Of a stretch of 64,000 nucleotides of DNA, positions 16,122-33,179 are shown one piece after another. Under the pieces are notes generated by a model. The model saw nothing but the letters and a program-made list of their open reading frames with translations. It did not search any database and was not told the DNA's origin. Position numbers and translations under genes: made by a program. The number at the start of each line of letters is the position of its first letter. Positions within the stretch are counted from its first letter, which is position 1. This DNA comes from Lysobacter arenosi (GTDB taxonomy: Bacteria; Pseudomonadota; Gammaproteobacteria; Xanthomonadales; Xanthomonadaceae), in NCBI RefSeq assembly GCF_016613475.2, contig NZ_CP071517.1, forward strand, positions 3,472,001 to 3,536,000. The letters run 5' to 3'.

Positions 16122-16943
16122 ATGCGCAACCTGTCTTTGCCCTGCGTGCTCATTGCGCTGTCGTTGCCGGTCGCGTGCGCGCAGGCCGCCGACGTCGACG
16201 TCGACATGTCCTGCAACATGGACAGTGACTACGACCTGACGATCGACGAACGCAGCGTCATCCTCACGCGCGACAGCGGCGTGCCCAAGGCGATCGTGAT
16301 GCGCCAGGGCAAGCTGTTCGTCGATGACCGCTGGGTAACCCTGAGCAGTGCCGATTCGCAACGCATCGCCGATTTCGAGAAAGGGGCGAGGGCGGCAATG
16401 CCCGAAGCCCAGGCGATCGGACGCGAAGCGGCTGACATCGCCTTCACCGTGCTTGGCGAGGTCTCGGCCGGTTTCAGCAGCGACCCCAAGGCGGCGCAGG
16501 CCAAGGTCGAGCGGGCGCGGGCGAAGATCGACACGCGCCTGGCACGTTCGGTGACGGCCACGCGCTTCAACGGCGACGACCTCGGCCAGGGCATCGGCGA
16601 GGCCGTGGCCGAAGTGATCCCGAGCATGATCGGCGACATCGTCAGCGGTGCCCTGGGTGCCGCCTTCAGTGGCGACGCCAGCCGCCTCAAGCGACTGGAG
16701 AACCTGGACGCGCAGATCGAGGCGCGCGTGGAGCCACGGGCCAAGGCGCTGGAACAGCGCGCCGACGGCCTGTGCCGGCGCATGGTCGAACTCGACCGCA
16801 TCGACGATGCCCTCGAGTTCCGGCTGGCCAACGGACAGCCGCTGGACCTGATGGAGGCCCACCGCCAGCCGCGCCCCGACAAGGATGATGCCAGCCCCGA
16901 AAGGGATGCCGCGGCCGAGGCGGCCCAGGCCCGGGCGCGTTGA
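16122..16943 (+). CDS. DUF2884 (YggN-like) periplasmic protein
   Basis: 273 residues from the ATG at 16122, which starts directly at a signal peptide (MRNLSLPCVLIALSLPVACAQA). The mature protein begins with a short Cys-containing beta region (SCNMDSDYDLTIDERSVIL) and continues as an Ala/Glu-rich helical domain with a glycine-rich hydrophobic patch (IPSMIGDIVSGALGAAF). The layout fits DUF2884. A highly charged C-terminal tail follows. Function unknown. Confidence 0.72.
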   Translation: MRNLSLPCVLIALSLPVACAQAADVDVDMSCNMDSDYDLTIDERSVILTRDSGVPKAIVMRQGKLFVDDRWVTLSSADSQRIADFEKGARAAMPEAQAIGREAADIAFTVLGEVSAGFSSDPKAAQAKVERARAKIDTRLARSVTATRFNGDDLGQGIGEAVAEVIPSMIGDIVSGALGAAFSGDASRLKRLENLDAQIEARVEPRAKALEQRADGLCRRMVELDRIDDALEFRLANGQPLDLMEAHRQPRPDKDDASPERDAAAEAAQARAR

Positions 16944-17048
16944 CCTGCCGGCGTCTCGGGCCGATACCGTGACGTATGTCGGCTGCTGTTGGCGCAGTCG
17001 CTTGCAGGACGCACAATAGGGTTTTCGCGTACTGCCGGACCCCCACAC

Positions 17049-18470
17049 ATGGCTGACCTCAAAGAAGCGCGCGTTCCCGACATCGGGGACTATGACGGCG
17101 TGCCCGTGATCGAACTGCTGGTTGCCGTTGGCGACACAGTGAAAGTGGACCAGGGACTGGTCACGCTGGAGTCCGACAAGGCGACGCTGGAAGTCCCGGC
17201 GCCCTTTGCCGGTGTCGTTCGCGAACTCAAGGTCAAGATCGGCGACGAACTGTCCGAGGGCAGCGTCGTCGCACTGATCGAGCCGTCCGAGGCAGGCGCG
17301 GCCGCAGCCGCACCCGCAGAGCCGGCCAAGCCCGCCGAGCCGCCGCGCGCTGAGCCGGTCGCGCCGTCGCAGCAGGTCAAGACCGCCGAGACCGGCGCCA
17401 AGGTCGAGCCGGTCGTCGTGCCGGTGCAGGCCGATCGCATTGCCCAGGCATCGATCGACGCGCAGCGTCCGGGCACCGATCCCGAAGCGATGCCGCCGCG
17501 CACGCCGCCGGTGACCTTCGGTGCCGACGAACTGATGCCCGACAAGGTCCCCTATGCCAGTCCGGCGGTGCGCCTGTACGCACGCGAGCTCGGCGTCGAC
17601 CTGTCGCAGGTGGCCGGCAGCGAGCGCGGTGGACGCATCAGCAAGGACGACGTGTCGAAGTTCGTGAAGGGCGTGATGGCAGGCGGCGCCGCACCGGCAG
17701 CAGCCGGAGCGCCGGTCGCACTGGGCGGCGGCCTCAACCTGCTGCCGTGGCCGAAGATCGATTTCAGCAAGTTCGGCGAGACCGAGACCAAGCCGCTGTC
17801 GCGCATCCAGAAGTTGTCGGGTGCGAACCTGTCGCGCAACTGGGCGATGATCCCGCACGTCACCCAGCACGACGACGCCGACATCACCGACCTGGAAGAG
17901 CTGCGTGTCGCACTCAACAAGGAAAACGAGAAGGCTGGCATCAAACTGACCATGCTCGCCTTCCTGATGAAGGCCTCGGTTTCGGCGATGCAGAAGTACC
18001 CGGCCTTCAACGCCTCGCTCGATGCGAGCGGCGAGAACCTGGTGCTGAAGAAGTACTTCCACATCGGCTTCGCCGCCGACACGCCCAACGGCCTGGTCGT
18101 TCCGGTCGTGCGCGATGTCGACAAGAAGGGCGTGGTCCAGATCGCCCAGGAAACCTCCGAGCTGGCCAAGAAGGCCCGCGACGGCAAGCTCGGCCCGTCC
18201 GACATGAGCGGCGGTTGCTTCTCGATCAGTTCGCTCGGCGGCATCGGCGGCACCAAGTTCACCCCGATCGTGAATGCCCCGGAAGTGGCCATCCTCGGTG
18301 TGTCCAAGTCGGCGATCCGGCCGGTGTGGGACGGCAAGCAGTTCGCGCCGCGCCTGATCCTGCCGCTGTCGCTGAGCTACGACCACCGCGTCATCGACGG
18401 CGCCCTGGCCGCGCGTTTCACCGCGCACCTGGCGCAGTTGCTGGCCGACATGCGGCGCGTGCTCTTATGA
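17049..18470 (+). CDS. aceF: Dihydrolipoyllysine acetyltransferase, pyruvate dehydrogenase E2
   Basis: 473 residues from the ATG at 17049. One lipoyl domain comes first (lipoylated Lys in LESDKATLEVP), then an Ala/Pro/Glu linker, then a peripheral subunit-binding domain (YASPAVRLYARELGVDL). The acyltransferase core ends with the catalytic DHRVIDGALAARF. E2 transfers the acetyl group to CoA. E. coli AceF has three lipoyl domains; this one has one. No aceE lies upstream in the window. The downstream hypothetical gene overlaps its stop by ATGA, and lpdA follows. Confidence 0.93.
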   Translation: MADLKEARVPDIGDYDGVPVIELLVAVGDTVKVDQGLVTLESDKATLEVPAPFAGVVRELKVKIGDELSEGSVVALIEPSEAGAAAAAPAEPAKPAEPPRAEPVAPSQQVKTAETGAKVEPVVVPVQADRIAQASIDAQRPGTDPEAMPPRTPPVTFGADELMPDKVPYASPAVRLYARELGVDLSQVAGSERGGRISKDDVSKFVKGVMAGGAAPAAAGAPVALGGGLNLLPWPKIDFSKFGETETKPLSRIQKLSGANLSRNWAMIPHVTQHDDADITDLEELRVALNKENEKAGIKLTMLAFLMKASVSAMQKYPAFNASLDASGENLVLKKYFHIGFAADTPNGLVVPVVRDVDKKGVVQIAQETSELAKKARDGKLGPSDMSGGCFSISSLGGIGGTKFTPIVNAPEVAILGVSKSAIRPVWDGKQFAPRLILPLSLSYDHRVIDGALAARFTAHLAQLLADMRRVLL

Positions 18471-19144
18471 GGCGTGCCCTTGTGAGGGGTGCTGCCGTGA
18501 ACCTGCGCGCGCTGTGCCTGGCGGCGAGTCTGCTGGCTGTGCAGGCAACGGCCACTGCCCGCGCCGACGACGAGGTGTGCAACCTCGACCTCGGCCGTGG
18601 CTGGCCGCCAGCGACGGAGAACTACGGCTCGGCCGTCGAGGGCCTGTTCGCCGCCGGCGTCAAGCCGACGCTGAGCATGACCCGCCTGCCGGCGCGCAGT
18701 GTCGAGAGCGGCGTGCAGCTGTTCGCCGGTCAAGGCGACGGCGACTGGACCTTGCGTTACAGCCAGGCCGACGAGCGCATCCAGGTCTGGAGCGACGGCA
18801 AGCGCGAGCTGCGCGTGGGCCAGCAGCCCGCCGTGCAGCAGGTGCCGATGCCGGCCGCGCTGGCGCGACGCATGGTCGCCGACTGGCAGCGTGCGCTGAG
18901 CACGCAGGTGCCGGCGGACCGCACCGCACAGTTCCACGACGACGAAGTGCTGCTGTTCGTCGTCGACGACCTGCGCATCAGCGGTCTGCAGCCCGCCTGC
19001 GGGCCTGCCAGCCAGCTCATGGAACAGGTCGGCCTGCTGATCGAGGCCACCGACGACAGCGACGAAAAGCGCATCAAGCGCTGGCGCAAGCTCGAAGAGA
19101 AGCTTGACGAACTGGAACAATCGCTCACCGGCGCCACCGGTTGA
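18467..19144 (+). CDS. Hypothetical exported protein within the pdh cluster
   Basis: 225 residues from the ATG at 18467; GTG at 18482 and 18497 are alternatives. A signal peptide (LRALCLAASLLAVQATATARA) predicts a periplasmic location. The body contains two cysteines and ends with a charged coiled-coil-like segment (KRWRKLEEKLDELEQSL). I recognise no family. It is sandwiched between aceF (4-bp overlap) and lpdA (15 bp), though an exported protein has no obvious role in the cytosolic complex. Confidence 0.72.
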   Translation: MRRALVRGAAVNLRALCLAASLLAVQATATARADDEVCNLDLGRGWPPATENYGSAVEGLFAAGVKPTLSMTRLPARSVESGVQLFAGQGDGDWTLRYSQADERIQVWSDGKRELRVGQQPAVQQVPMPAALARRMVADWQRALSTQVPADRTAQFHDDEVLLFVVDDLRISGLQPACGPASQLMEQVGLLIEATDDSDEKRIKRWRKLEEKLDELEQSLTGATG

Positions 19145-19159
19145 GCGCAGGAGAACTGC

Positions 19160-20954
<1,795 letters not shown>

Positions 20955-20966
20955 GCAAAGTCAAAA

Positions 20967-20993
20967 TGGATCCCGGCGTCCGCCGGGATGACG
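20967..20993. repeat. REP-like palindrome, copy 2
   Basis: TGGATCCCGGCG, a short centre, then CGCCGGGATGACG. It lies 12 bp after the lpdA stop and shares its core with copies at 4590 and 30451. Confidence 0.65.
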
Positions 20994-21010
20994 TGACTCC
21001 CAGACAAGGC

Positions 21011-21038
21011 GAAGCCCCGGTAGGGAGACCGGGGCTTC
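21011..21038. terminator. Hairpin downstream of lpdA
   Basis: GAAGCCCCGGT and ACCGGGGCTTC form a perfect 11-bp stem around 6 nt, following the REP element. Likely ends the aceF-lpdA transcript; no T run. Confidence 0.6.
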
Positions 21039-21170
21039 GGAGTGCCCGCCGTAGCTTGCTTTGACGAGGAGTAGAGACTGGGCGGGCGATCGGTAGATGG
21101 GACCGGCGGAATCGGGAAAGGTTCCGCCGAAGATGTGCCGCCTGAGTCGGCTCACAACCTGACTGCGGCC

Positions 21171-21386
21171 TCAGACGCTCATGGCTGCGGCGGCGCCGCG
21201 CCGATCACCGCTCCGGCGCAGCTCGATCCGCTTCCAGATCTTCTCGTGGAAGTGGAAAGCGACGGTGTTGCAGGCCGGCTCGACCAGGGCGAGCGCGCCG
21301 CCGACCCAGACGCTTCCGGTCATCAGATAGCCAACCATGAATGCGACCGTGAAGTGGACGGCCGCGAAGCTCAGGGTCTTGGTCAT
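21171..21386 (-). CDS. DUF2061 membrane protein, putatively iron-regulated
   Basis: 71 residues from the ATG at 21386. Two hydrophobic segments (LSFAAVHFTVAFMVGYLMTG and VWVGGALALVEPACNTVAFHF) are followed by HEKIWKRI, the arrangement typical of DUF2061, small inner-membrane proteins of unknown function. The C-terminal tail is Arg/Ala-rich. A near-perfect Fur-box palindrome lies 17-29 bp upstream of the ATG, so Fur repression under iron sufficiency is expected. Confidence 0.75.
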   Translation of the reverse strand: MTKTLSFAAVHFTVAFMVGYLMTGSVWVGGALALVEPACNTVAFHFHEKIWKRIELRRSGDRRGAAAAMSV

Positions 21387-21402
21387 GACACACCCGCCAG
21401 AT

Positions 21403-21415
21403 GAGAATGATTCTC
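21403..21415. promoter_or_regulatory. Fur-box-like operator
   Basis: GAGAATGATTCTC is a perfect 6-1-6 inverted repeat, extended as GATGAGAATGATTCTCGATT. It matches the core of Fur sites (AATGATAATCATT-like, with the common GAGAATGATTCTC form). It lies immediately upstream of the DUF2061 start, a position where bound Fur would block transcription. Confidence 0.75.
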
Positions 21416-21426
21416 GATTCTGCATG

Positions 21427-21627
21427 CTGGCGGCGTGGAGTCAAATTGAAAGTTGCACTGGCTTCGATAGGGTAGCGCTATCATCTGCTGGAGAGCCCGC
21501 GCACCTTACCTTTCAGGTAATTGAGTGCGCACGCCGGGGGCGGCACGCTGGCCGCCATGAAGCCGCCGGATGCCTTTCGCAGGAACCTGAACGGGCCTGA
21601 CGCCCTTGTAAACGTGACTGGCGCAGG
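21427..21627. other. Gap between DUF2061 and the atp promoter
   Basis: About 200 bp with no recognisable gene on either strand. Short frames across it look like shadows. Confidence 0.35.
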
Positions 21628-21656
21628 TTGCCGGGAAGGCCTGCGACCTCTATACT
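21628..21656 (+). promoter_or_regulatory. Sigma-70 promoter of the atp operon
   Basis: TTGCCG at 21628-21633, a 17-bp spacer, and TATACT at 21651-21656. Transcription would start near 21663, ahead of atpI. It is the best housekeeping promoter I found in the window. Confidence 0.7.
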
Positions 21657-21707
21657 TTTGCGGCTCTACCGGGCGCTTTGCGCCTGCCCCAGACCGACGA
21701 GTCCCGC

Positions 21708-22917
<1,210 letters not shown>

Positions 22918-22979
22918 GTCGTTTTCGTTTTCGCTTCACCCTTCCGCGCTTTATCTATCCAACCAAAACGTTTCAGTAG

Positions 22980-23285
<306 letters not shown>

Positions 23286-23310
23286 TCAGTTCGTAGTTGT
23301 AGAAGCACCG

Positions 23311-23335
23311 GAGCCGTCCGCAATGCGGACGGCTC
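23311..23335 (+). other. Perfect intercistronic hairpin between atpE and atpF
   Basis: GAGCCGTCCGC and GCGGACGGCTC form an uninterrupted 11-bp stem with a 3-nt loop (AAT). There is no T run. It could protect atpE mRNA or slow read-through, in line with the need for many c subunits. Confidence 0.65.
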
Positions 23336-23375
23336 TCCCGGGCATAACCGCCCGCAGCGTCCTATCGGAGCTGTC

Positions 23376-23846
23376 ATGAATCTCAACATGACCTTCTTCG
23401 GCCAGATGATCACGTTCGCGATCCTCATCTGGTTCACGATGAAGTTCATTTGGCCGCCCCTCAACAAGGCGATCGAAGAACGTCAACACAAGATTGCCGA
23501 GGGTCTGGCCGCTGCAGAGCAGAGCCAGAAGAACCTCGCGCAGGCACAGCAAAGCGTCGACGCCGAGCTGCGCACCGCCCGTACCAAGGCCAACGAGATC
23601 ATCGAGCAGGCGCATCAGCGCGCCAATCAGATCATCGACCAGGCCAAGAACGACGCGATCGCAGAAGCCAACCGCCAGAAGGCGGCGGCTGACGCCGAGA
23701 TCGCAGCGAGCGCCAACCGCGCCCGTGAGGAGCTGCGCAAGCAGGTCTCCACGCTGGCCGTGTCCGGTGCCGAGAAGCTGCTCAAGCGCGAAATCGATGC
23801 CAACGCCCACAAGGCGCTGCTCGACGAGCTGGCCGCAGAAATCTGA
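23376..23846 (+). CDS. atpF: F1Fo ATP synthase subunit b
   Basis: 156 residues: one N-terminal membrane helix ([20 protein letters not shown]) and a long charged, Ala-rich coiled coil forming the peripheral stalk. Length equals E. coli subunit b. It ends 8 bp before atpH. Confidence 0.96.
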   Translation: MNLNMTFFGQMITFAILIWFTMKFIWPPLNKAIEERQHKIAEGLAAAEQSQKNLAQAQQSVDAELRTARTKANEIIEQAHQRANQIIDQAKNDAIAEANRQKAAADAEIAASANRAREELRKQVSTLAVSGAEKLLKREIDANAHKALLDELAAEI

Positions 23847-23854
23847 GCTGAGCG

Positions 23855-24382
23855 ATGACCCAGGCACTGACCCTCGCCCGTCCGTACGCCCGTGCCGCCT
23901 TCGCGCTGTCGCGTGAAAGCGGCCGCACTGCCGCATGGTCGCAGGCGCTCGCGTTCGCCGCCCGTGTGGCGGCCGATCCGCAGGCGCAGGCGCTGCTCGG
24001 CCATCCGCTGATCAACCCGGTCGACGCCGTCGGCCTGTTGGCGATGGACGGTGCCGAGGACAGCTTCACCCGCTTCCTCGGCCTGCTCGCCGACAACCGC
24101 CGCCTCGCCCTGCTGCCGGAAATCACCGGCCTGTTCGAGGAGCTGCGCGCCGATGCCGAGCGCATCGTCAAGGCCAAGGTCACTGCCGCCAGCGAATTGC
24201 CGGCCGCCGAACTCGACGCCATCAAGGCCGCGCTGGTCAAGCGCTTCGGCCGCGACGTCGAGATCGAGACCGCGGTCGATTCATCGCTGATCGGCGGCGC
24301 CGTGATCGACGCTGGCGAAGTGGTCATCGACGGCTCGCTCAAGGGCAAGCTCGCGCGCCTGCAGTCCACGCTCGCGCAATAA
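23855..24382 (+). CDS. atpH: F1Fo ATP synthase subunit delta
   Basis: 175 residues, soluble. The N-terminal helical domain (TLARPYARAAFALS) binds subunit alpha; the C-terminal domain has SLIGGAVIDAGEVVIDGSLKGKL, the family signature. Connects the stalk to F1. Confidence 0.96.
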   Translation: MTQALTLARPYARAAFALSRESGRTAAWSQALAFAARVAADPQAQALLGHPLINPVDAVGLLAMDGAEDSFTRFLGLLADNRRLALLPEITGLFEELRADAERIVKAKVTAASELPAAELDAIKAALVKRFGRDVEIETAVDSSLIGGAVIDAGEVVIDGSLKGKLARLQSTLAQ

Positions 24383-24432
24383 CGAATTCATCTGCAAATT
24401 CCGGTTAGCGCCGGATCAAGGGACTCACACCC

Positions 24433-25983
<1,551 letters not shown>

Positions 25984-25993
25984 GGCGTCGCAA

Positions 25994-26013
25994 GGACGGG
26001 CTCCGGCCCGTCC
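25994..26013 (+). other. Intercistronic hairpin between atpA and atpG
   Basis: GGACGGGC and GCCCGTCC form a perfect 8-bp stem with a 4-nt loop, extendable on both sides by a further GCA/TGC pairing. Confidence 0.5.
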
Positions 26014-26068
26014 CTGCGCCAATGGCGGGCTTAGGCCCGCTCGATGACGAACGCAAAGCGAGCGATAC

Positions 26069-26932
26069 ATGGCAGGCGGCCGCGAAATCAAAACCAAGAT
26101 CAAGAGCGTGCAGAACACCCGCAAGGTGACGCGCGCGCTCGAAATGGTCTCGGCATCCAAGATCCGCAAGGCGCAGGACCGGATGAAGGTCTCGCGTCCG
26201 TATGCGCGCGTGATGAAGCAGGTGATCGGTCACCTGGCCCAGGCCAACTCCGACTACCAGCATCCGTACCTGGTCGAGCGCCAGGAAGTGAAGCGCGTCG
26301 GCTACATCATCGTGTCCTCGGACCGTGGCCTGGCCGGCGGCCTCAACAACAACCTGTTCCGCAAGCTGCTCGGCGAGTTCCGCAAGTGGCAGGAGCAGGG
26401 CGTCGAGATCGACGTGGTCACCATCGGCCAGAAGGCTTCGGTGTTCTTCCGTCGCATCAACGTCAACATGGTCGGCTCGGTCACCCACCTGGGCGACCAG
26501 CCCAAGCTCGAGCAGCTGGTCGGCGTGATCAAGGTCATGCTGGACGGCTACAGCAGCGGCAACGTCGACCGCGTCTTCATCTGCTACAACGACTTCGTCA
26601 ACACGATGACCCAGCGCGCGGCGTTCGACCAGCTGCTGCCGCTGCCCGAGTCGGACACGAAGGTCGCGCACCACGACTGGGACTACATCTACGAGCCCGA
26701 CGCGGCCAGCGTGCTGGAGCACGTGCTGACCCGCTACGTCGAGTCGCTGGTGTACCAGGCGGTGCTGGAGAACGTCGCGTCCGAGCATGCCGCGCGCATG
26801 GTCGCGATGAAGGCCGCCTCCGACAACGCCACCAAGCTGATCGGCACGCTGAACCTGGTCTACAACAAGGCCCGCCAGGCTGCGATCACCCAAGAAATCT
26901 CGGAAATCGTCAGCGGCGCCGCCGCGGTCTGA
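26069..26932 (+). CDS. atpG: F1Fo ATP synthase subunit gamma
   Basis: 287 residues. Starts with [30 protein letters not shown] sequence that forms the N-terminal rotor helix, and ends with the C-terminal helix ([23 protein letters not shown]). The central rotor stalk. Its frame overlaps long shadow frames, but sequence and position are unambiguous. Confidence 0.97.
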   Translation: MAGGREIKTKIKSVQNTRKVTRALEMVSASKIRKAQDRMKVSRPYARVMKQVIGHLAQANSDYQHPYLVERQEVKRVGYIIVSSDRGLAGGLNNNLFRKLLGEFRKWQEQGVEIDVVTIGQKASVFFRRINVNMVGSVTHLGDQPKLEQLVGVIKVMLDGYSSGNVDRVFICYNDFVNTMTQRAAFDQLLPLPESDTKVAHHDWDYIYEPDAASVLEHVLTRYVESLVYQAVLENVASEHAARMVAMKAASDNATKLIGTLNLVYNKARQAAITQEISEIVSGAAAV

Positions 26933-26998
26933 CCGCGCCGGCGCAGCCACCACCCAATCCCCGCGAGCGCGCTCGCCGCGAACGCACACCAGCTTTAA

Positions 26999-28417
<1,419 letters not shown>

Positions 28418-28433
28418 TCTTCGTTACCAGGGT

Positions 28434-28452
28434 GAGGGCATCGATTGCCCTC
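28434..28452 (+). other. Intercistronic hairpin between atpD and atpC
   Basis: GAGGGCA and TGCCCTC pair around a 5-nt loop in the 66-bp spacer. Third such structure in the operon. Confidence 0.4.
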
Positions 28453-28483
28453 TCCCTCACCCCGAAAGCATCAAGAGAGTCCC

Positions 28484-28909
28484 ATGGCATCCACCATCCG
28501 TTGCGACATCGTCAGTGCCGAGCAGGAGATCTTCCACGGCGAAGCCGAGCTCGTGGTCGCCACCGGTGAAATGGGCGAGCTGGGCATCGCGCCCAAGCAC
28601 GCGCCGCTGATCACCCGCCTCAAGCCGGGCAAGGTCGTGGTGACCCTGCCGGGCGGCGAGCACCTGGACTTCGCCATCTCCGGCGGCATCCTCGAAGTGC
28701 AGCCGACCGTCGTGACCGTGCTGGCCGACACCGCCGTGCGCGCCCAGGACATCGACGAAGCCGCTGTCCGCGCCGCCAAGGAAGAAGCCGAGCGGATCCT
28801 GTCGAAGAAGGATCCGAAGATGAGCATGGAAGAAGCCCAGAGCCAGCTGGCCATGAGCATCGCCCAGCTCAGCGCGCTCGAGCGCCTGCGCAAGAACATG
28901 AAGCACTGA
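28484..28909 (+). CDS. atpC: F1Fo ATP synthase subunit epsilon
   Basis: 141 residues from the ATG at 28484. The N-terminal beta sandwich ([21 protein letters not shown] ... [19 protein letters not shown]) is followed by the C-terminal helical hairpin. It regulates ATP hydrolysis and couples the rotor. Last gene of the operon. Confidence 0.96.
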   Translation: MASTIRCDIVSAEQEIFHGEAELVVATGEMGELGIAPKHAPLITRLKPGKVVVTLPGGEHLDFAISGGILEVQPTVVTVLADTAVRAQDIDEAAVRAAKEEAERILSKKDPKMSMEEAQSQLAMSIAQLSALERLRKNMKH

Positions 28910-28937
28910 TCGCGCAAGCGGCCATGCATTCAGCGAG

Positions 28938-28963
28938 AACGCCGGCCCAGTGCCGGCGTTTTT
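28938..28963 (+). terminator. Rho-independent terminator of the atp operon
   Basis: AACGCCGGC and GCCGGCGTT pair around 5 nt and run into a T tract (GCGTTTTTCG). It lies 28 bp after the atpC stop. Confidence 0.88.
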
Positions 28964-29076
28964 CGTTGGGGCTGTAGTAGCTGCTGCCCTGGCGATGACG
29001 ATGTGTCAGGGCGACGGGGATTGCTAAGATTGGCGCCTGGCGCCGCAGCCGGCGCAGCAATCGCACAGGAACCCGC

Positions 29077-30447
29077 ATGAGCCAGTTGCATGTCGTCATC
29101 CTCGCCGCGGGCGAGGGCAAGCGGATGAAGTCGGCCACGGCCAAGGTGCTGCAGAAGATCGCCGGGCGGCCGATGCTGGCCCATGTCATCGACACCGCCA
29201 GGCGCCTGGGCGCCGATGGCATCCACGTTGTCTACGGACACGGTGGTGAGCAGGTACGGGCCGCCTTCGCCGACCAGACCGACCTGCACTGGACCGAGCA
29301 GGAGCAACGCCTGGGCACGGGGCACGCATTGCAGCAGGCCATGCCGACCGTTCCGCAGGACGCCCGCGTGCTGGTGCTGTACGGCGACGTGCCGCTGATC
29401 ACCGACGAGACCCTCAAGCATCTGCTGGCGGCGCCCGGCCGCATCGCGGTGCTGGTCGCCGACCTTGAGGATCCCACCGGCTACGGACGCATCGTGCGCG
29501 ACCCGCAGGGCCGCGTCGGCCGCATCGTCGAGCACAAGGACGCCGACGACGAGCTGCGTGCCATCCGCACCGTCAACACCGGCATCCTGGTCGCCGATGG
29601 CGAGGCGCTGCGCGGCTGGCTGCAGCACCTGCGCAACGACAACGCCCAGGGCGAGTACTACCTCACCGACGTGTTCGCATCGGCCGCGGCCGAGTTCAAC
29701 GCCGCCGAGATGGTGCATGTGCAGGATCCGCTCGAAGTCGAGGGCGCCAACGACCCGTGGCAGCTGGCGCAGCTCGAGCGCGCCTTCCAGCGTCGCGCTG
29801 CGCGCGCCTTGTGCCTGCAGGGCGCGCGACTGATCGACCCGGCGCGCTTCGACCAGCGCGGTGAAGTGACGGTGGGCCACGACGTCGAGATCGACGTGGA
29901 TGTTGTACTCGAAGGCCGCGTCGAGCTGGGCGACGGCGTGCGCATCGGTCCGTTCTGCCGCCTCAAGGACGTGCGCCTGGGACCGGGCACCGAGGTGCGC
30001 GCGCATTGCGACATGGACGGCGTGGTCGTCGAAGGCGCGGCGCAGATCGGTCCGTACTCGCGCCTGCGGCCGGGCACCGTGCTTGCCGACGGCGTGCACA
30101 TCGGCAACTTCGTCGAGACCAAGAACGCGCGCATCGGCGTGACCAGCAAGGCCAACCATCTCAGCTACATCGGTGATGCGGTCATCGGCAGCGGCGTCAA
30201 CGTCGGTGCCGGCACGATCACCTGCAACTACGACGGCGTGAACAAGTCGACGACGATCATCGAGGACGGTGCCTTCATCGGCTCGAACTCATCGCTGGTC
30301 GCGCCGGTGACGATCGGCAAGGATGCGACGATTGCCGCCGGGTCGGTGATCACGCGCAATGCGCCTGAGGGTCAGCTGTCGGTGGCGCGCGCGCGGCAGA
30401 CGTCGGTCGAAGGGTGGCAGCGGCCGAAGAAGCTGCCGAAGCACTGA
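29077..30447 (+). CDS. glmU: Bifunctional UDP-N-acetylglucosamine pyrophosphorylase / GlcN-1-P acetyltransferase
   Basis: 456 residues. The N-terminal pyrophosphorylase domain has LAAGEGKRM at residues 9-17. The C-terminal left-handed beta helix shows hexapeptide repeats and [14 protein letters not shown], typical of the acetyltransferase active site. It makes UDP-GlcNAc for peptidoglycan and LPS. It follows the atp operon, as often seen. glmS, usually its neighbour, lies 7.6 kb away behind an ABC/two-component operon. Confidence 0.96.
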   Translation: MSQLHVVILAAGEGKRMKSATAKVLQKIAGRPMLAHVIDTARRLGADGIHVVYGHGGEQVRAAFADQTDLHWTEQEQRLGTGHALQQAMPTVPQDARVLVLYGDVPLITDETLKHLLAAPGRIAVLVADLEDPTGYGRIVRDPQGRVGRIVEHKDADDELRAIRTVNTGILVADGEALRGWLQHLRNDNAQGEYYLTDVFASAAAEFNAAEMVHVQDPLEVEGANDPWQLAQLERAFQRRAARALCLQGARLIDPARFDQRGEVTVGHDVEIDVDVVLEGRVELGDGVRIGPFCRLKDVRLGPGTEVRAHCDMDGVVVEGAAQIGPYSRLRPGTVLADGVHIGNFVETKNARIGVTSKANHLSYIGDAVIGSGVNVGAGTITCNYDGVNKSTTIIEDGAFIGSNSSLVAPVTIGKDATIAAGSVITRNAPEGQLSVARARQTSVEGWQRPKKLPKH

Positions 30448-30450
30448 CCC

Positions 30451-30476
30451 GTCGTCCCGGCGAATGCCGGGGTGAC
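30451..30476. repeat. REP-like palindrome, copy 3
   Basis: GTCGTCCCGGCGAATGCCGG followed by GGTGAC, just after the glmU stop and 7 bp from the convergent kinase stop. Same core as copies at 4590 and 20967. Confidence 0.6.
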
Positions 30477-30483
30477 GGTGAGA

Positions 30484-31803
30484 TCACTCCACCGGCAGCG
30501 TCAGGCTCACCGTCAGACCGCCGCCGTCCCGGTTGGCCAGTGCAATCCGCCCGCCATGCGCTTCGGCGATCTCGCGCGCCAGTGCCAGGCCCAACCCGCT
30601 GCCGGTGCGCTTGGTCGAGTAGAACGGCACCAGCGCATTGGCCAGCACCGTCTCCGACATGCCCGGCCCGCGGTCGCCGACTTCCATGCGCACCATGCGG
30701 CCTATCTGGCGCACGGCCAGCGTCACCAGTTCCGGTGACGAGCCAGATTCGTGCGCGTTCTTGAGCACGTTGATCAATGCCTGCTCGATCTGCGCCGGGT
30801 CGAACCGCACCGTCGTCTCCGGCGGCTTGCCGTCCAGCTGGAACGCATAGTGCTGCTGCAAGCGCATCAGGAACGGTGACCACTGGATCGTCTCCAGCTC
30901 CGGCACCGGCAGCTTGGCGACGCTGGAGTAGGCGCGCAGGAAGCCATGCAGGTGGCGTGCACGCTCCTCGATGGTGTCGAAGATGCGGTCCAGCTTGCTG
31001 TAGTCCTCGCGGCGCAGCAGCTCGGCGCCGGAGTGGGCGAGCGAGGTGATCGGCGCCAGCGAGTTGTTGAGCTCGTGGCTGATCACTCGGATGACCTTCT
31101 TCCAGGTCGCCACTTCCTGGCGGTTGAGTTCGGCGGTCAGGCGCTTGAACAGGAACAGCGTGTGCACGCGGCCGTTGAGATGGAACTCGCGGCGGGCGAG
31201 GTGGTAGGTCTCTTCCTGTCCGCCGTACTCGAAGGTGAAGAGGCGGTCGCGGCCCTCGCCGAGCGCTTCGCGCAACGGTGCCGGTGTACGTTCGACCAGC
31301 TGCGCGAAGCGCACGCCTTCGATCTTGCGGCCGTCGTTGAACAGCTGCCGCGCGGCCAGGTTGCCGTAGACGATCGCACCGCCGGGCTCGGTCAGCACCA
31401 GTGCGGTGGGCGTGTTCTGCACCACTGTGTCGAGCAGCAGCTCGCGCTGGAACAGCGACTGCCGCTCCTGCCGCAGGACGTTGCCCAGCTCGTTATGGGC
31501 CTCGATCAGGTCATCGAGTTCGTCCTTCGACCGTCGCGCCAGGCTGAAACTGAAGTCGCCATCGCGGAAGCTGGCGACCGAACCGGAGAGGGCACGGAAC
31601 AGGCTCAACTGCCGCGCCAGGTAACGATGCGCGAGCCAGGGCGCCAGCAGTGCGCACAGCAGCGCCGAAAGGCTGGCGGCCAGGACCAGGTTGTCGAGCA
31701 GGTAGTGCAGCAGCGCAGTCGCGCCGGTCGCGACCAGCGCGAACACGAACAGCAGCAAGGCCAGCTTGCCGGTCAGGGAGAAGCGGTGCGACGCCGGGCG
31801 CAT
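30484..31803 (-). CDS. Sensor histidine kinase (NtrY-like)
   Basis: 439 residues. Two membrane segments lie near the N-terminus (KLALLLFVFALVATGATALL and a second around 35-60) with almost no periplasmic loop, then a HAMP-like linker and a PAS-type region (residues ~125-215). The H-box is VISHELNNSLAPI, and the ATPase domain has VLKNAHES (N box), DRGPGM (G1) and GSGLGLALAR (G2). It pairs with the regulator encoded 4 bp upstream. With so little periplasmic sequence it probably senses a membrane or transporter state. Confidence 0.9.
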   Translation of the reverse strand: MRPASHRFSLTGKLALLLFVFALVATGATALLHYLLDNLVLAASLSALLCALLAPWLAHRYLARQLSLFRALSGSVASFRDGDFSFSLARRSKDELDDLIEAHNELGNVLRQERQSLFQRELLLDTVVQNTPTALVLTEPGGAIVYGNLAARQLFNDGRKIEGVRFAQLVERTPAPLREALGEGRDRLFTFEYGGQEETYHLARREFHLNGRVHTLFLFKRLTAELNRQEVATWKKVIRVISHELNNSLAPITSLAHSGAELLRREDYSKLDRIFDTIEERARHLHGFLRAYSSVAKLPVPELETIQWSPFLMRLQQHYAFQLDGKPPETTVRFDPAQIEQALINVLKNAHESGSSPELVTLAVRQIGRMVRMEVGDRGPGMSETVLANALVPFYSTKRTGSGLGLALAREIAEAHGGRIALANRDGGGLTVSLTLPVE

Positions 31804-31807
31804 GACG

Positions 31808-33145
<1,338 letters not shown>

Positions 33146-33179
33146 CGCACTAGCCTAGCAGCGGACCACGTTGCCGCAA

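Noticed and set aside
16107..18428. 773-codon minus-strand frame opposite the DUF2884 and aceF genes
   Set aside because: Low-complexity His/Arg/Gly/Leu shadow of aceF and the DUF2884 gene.
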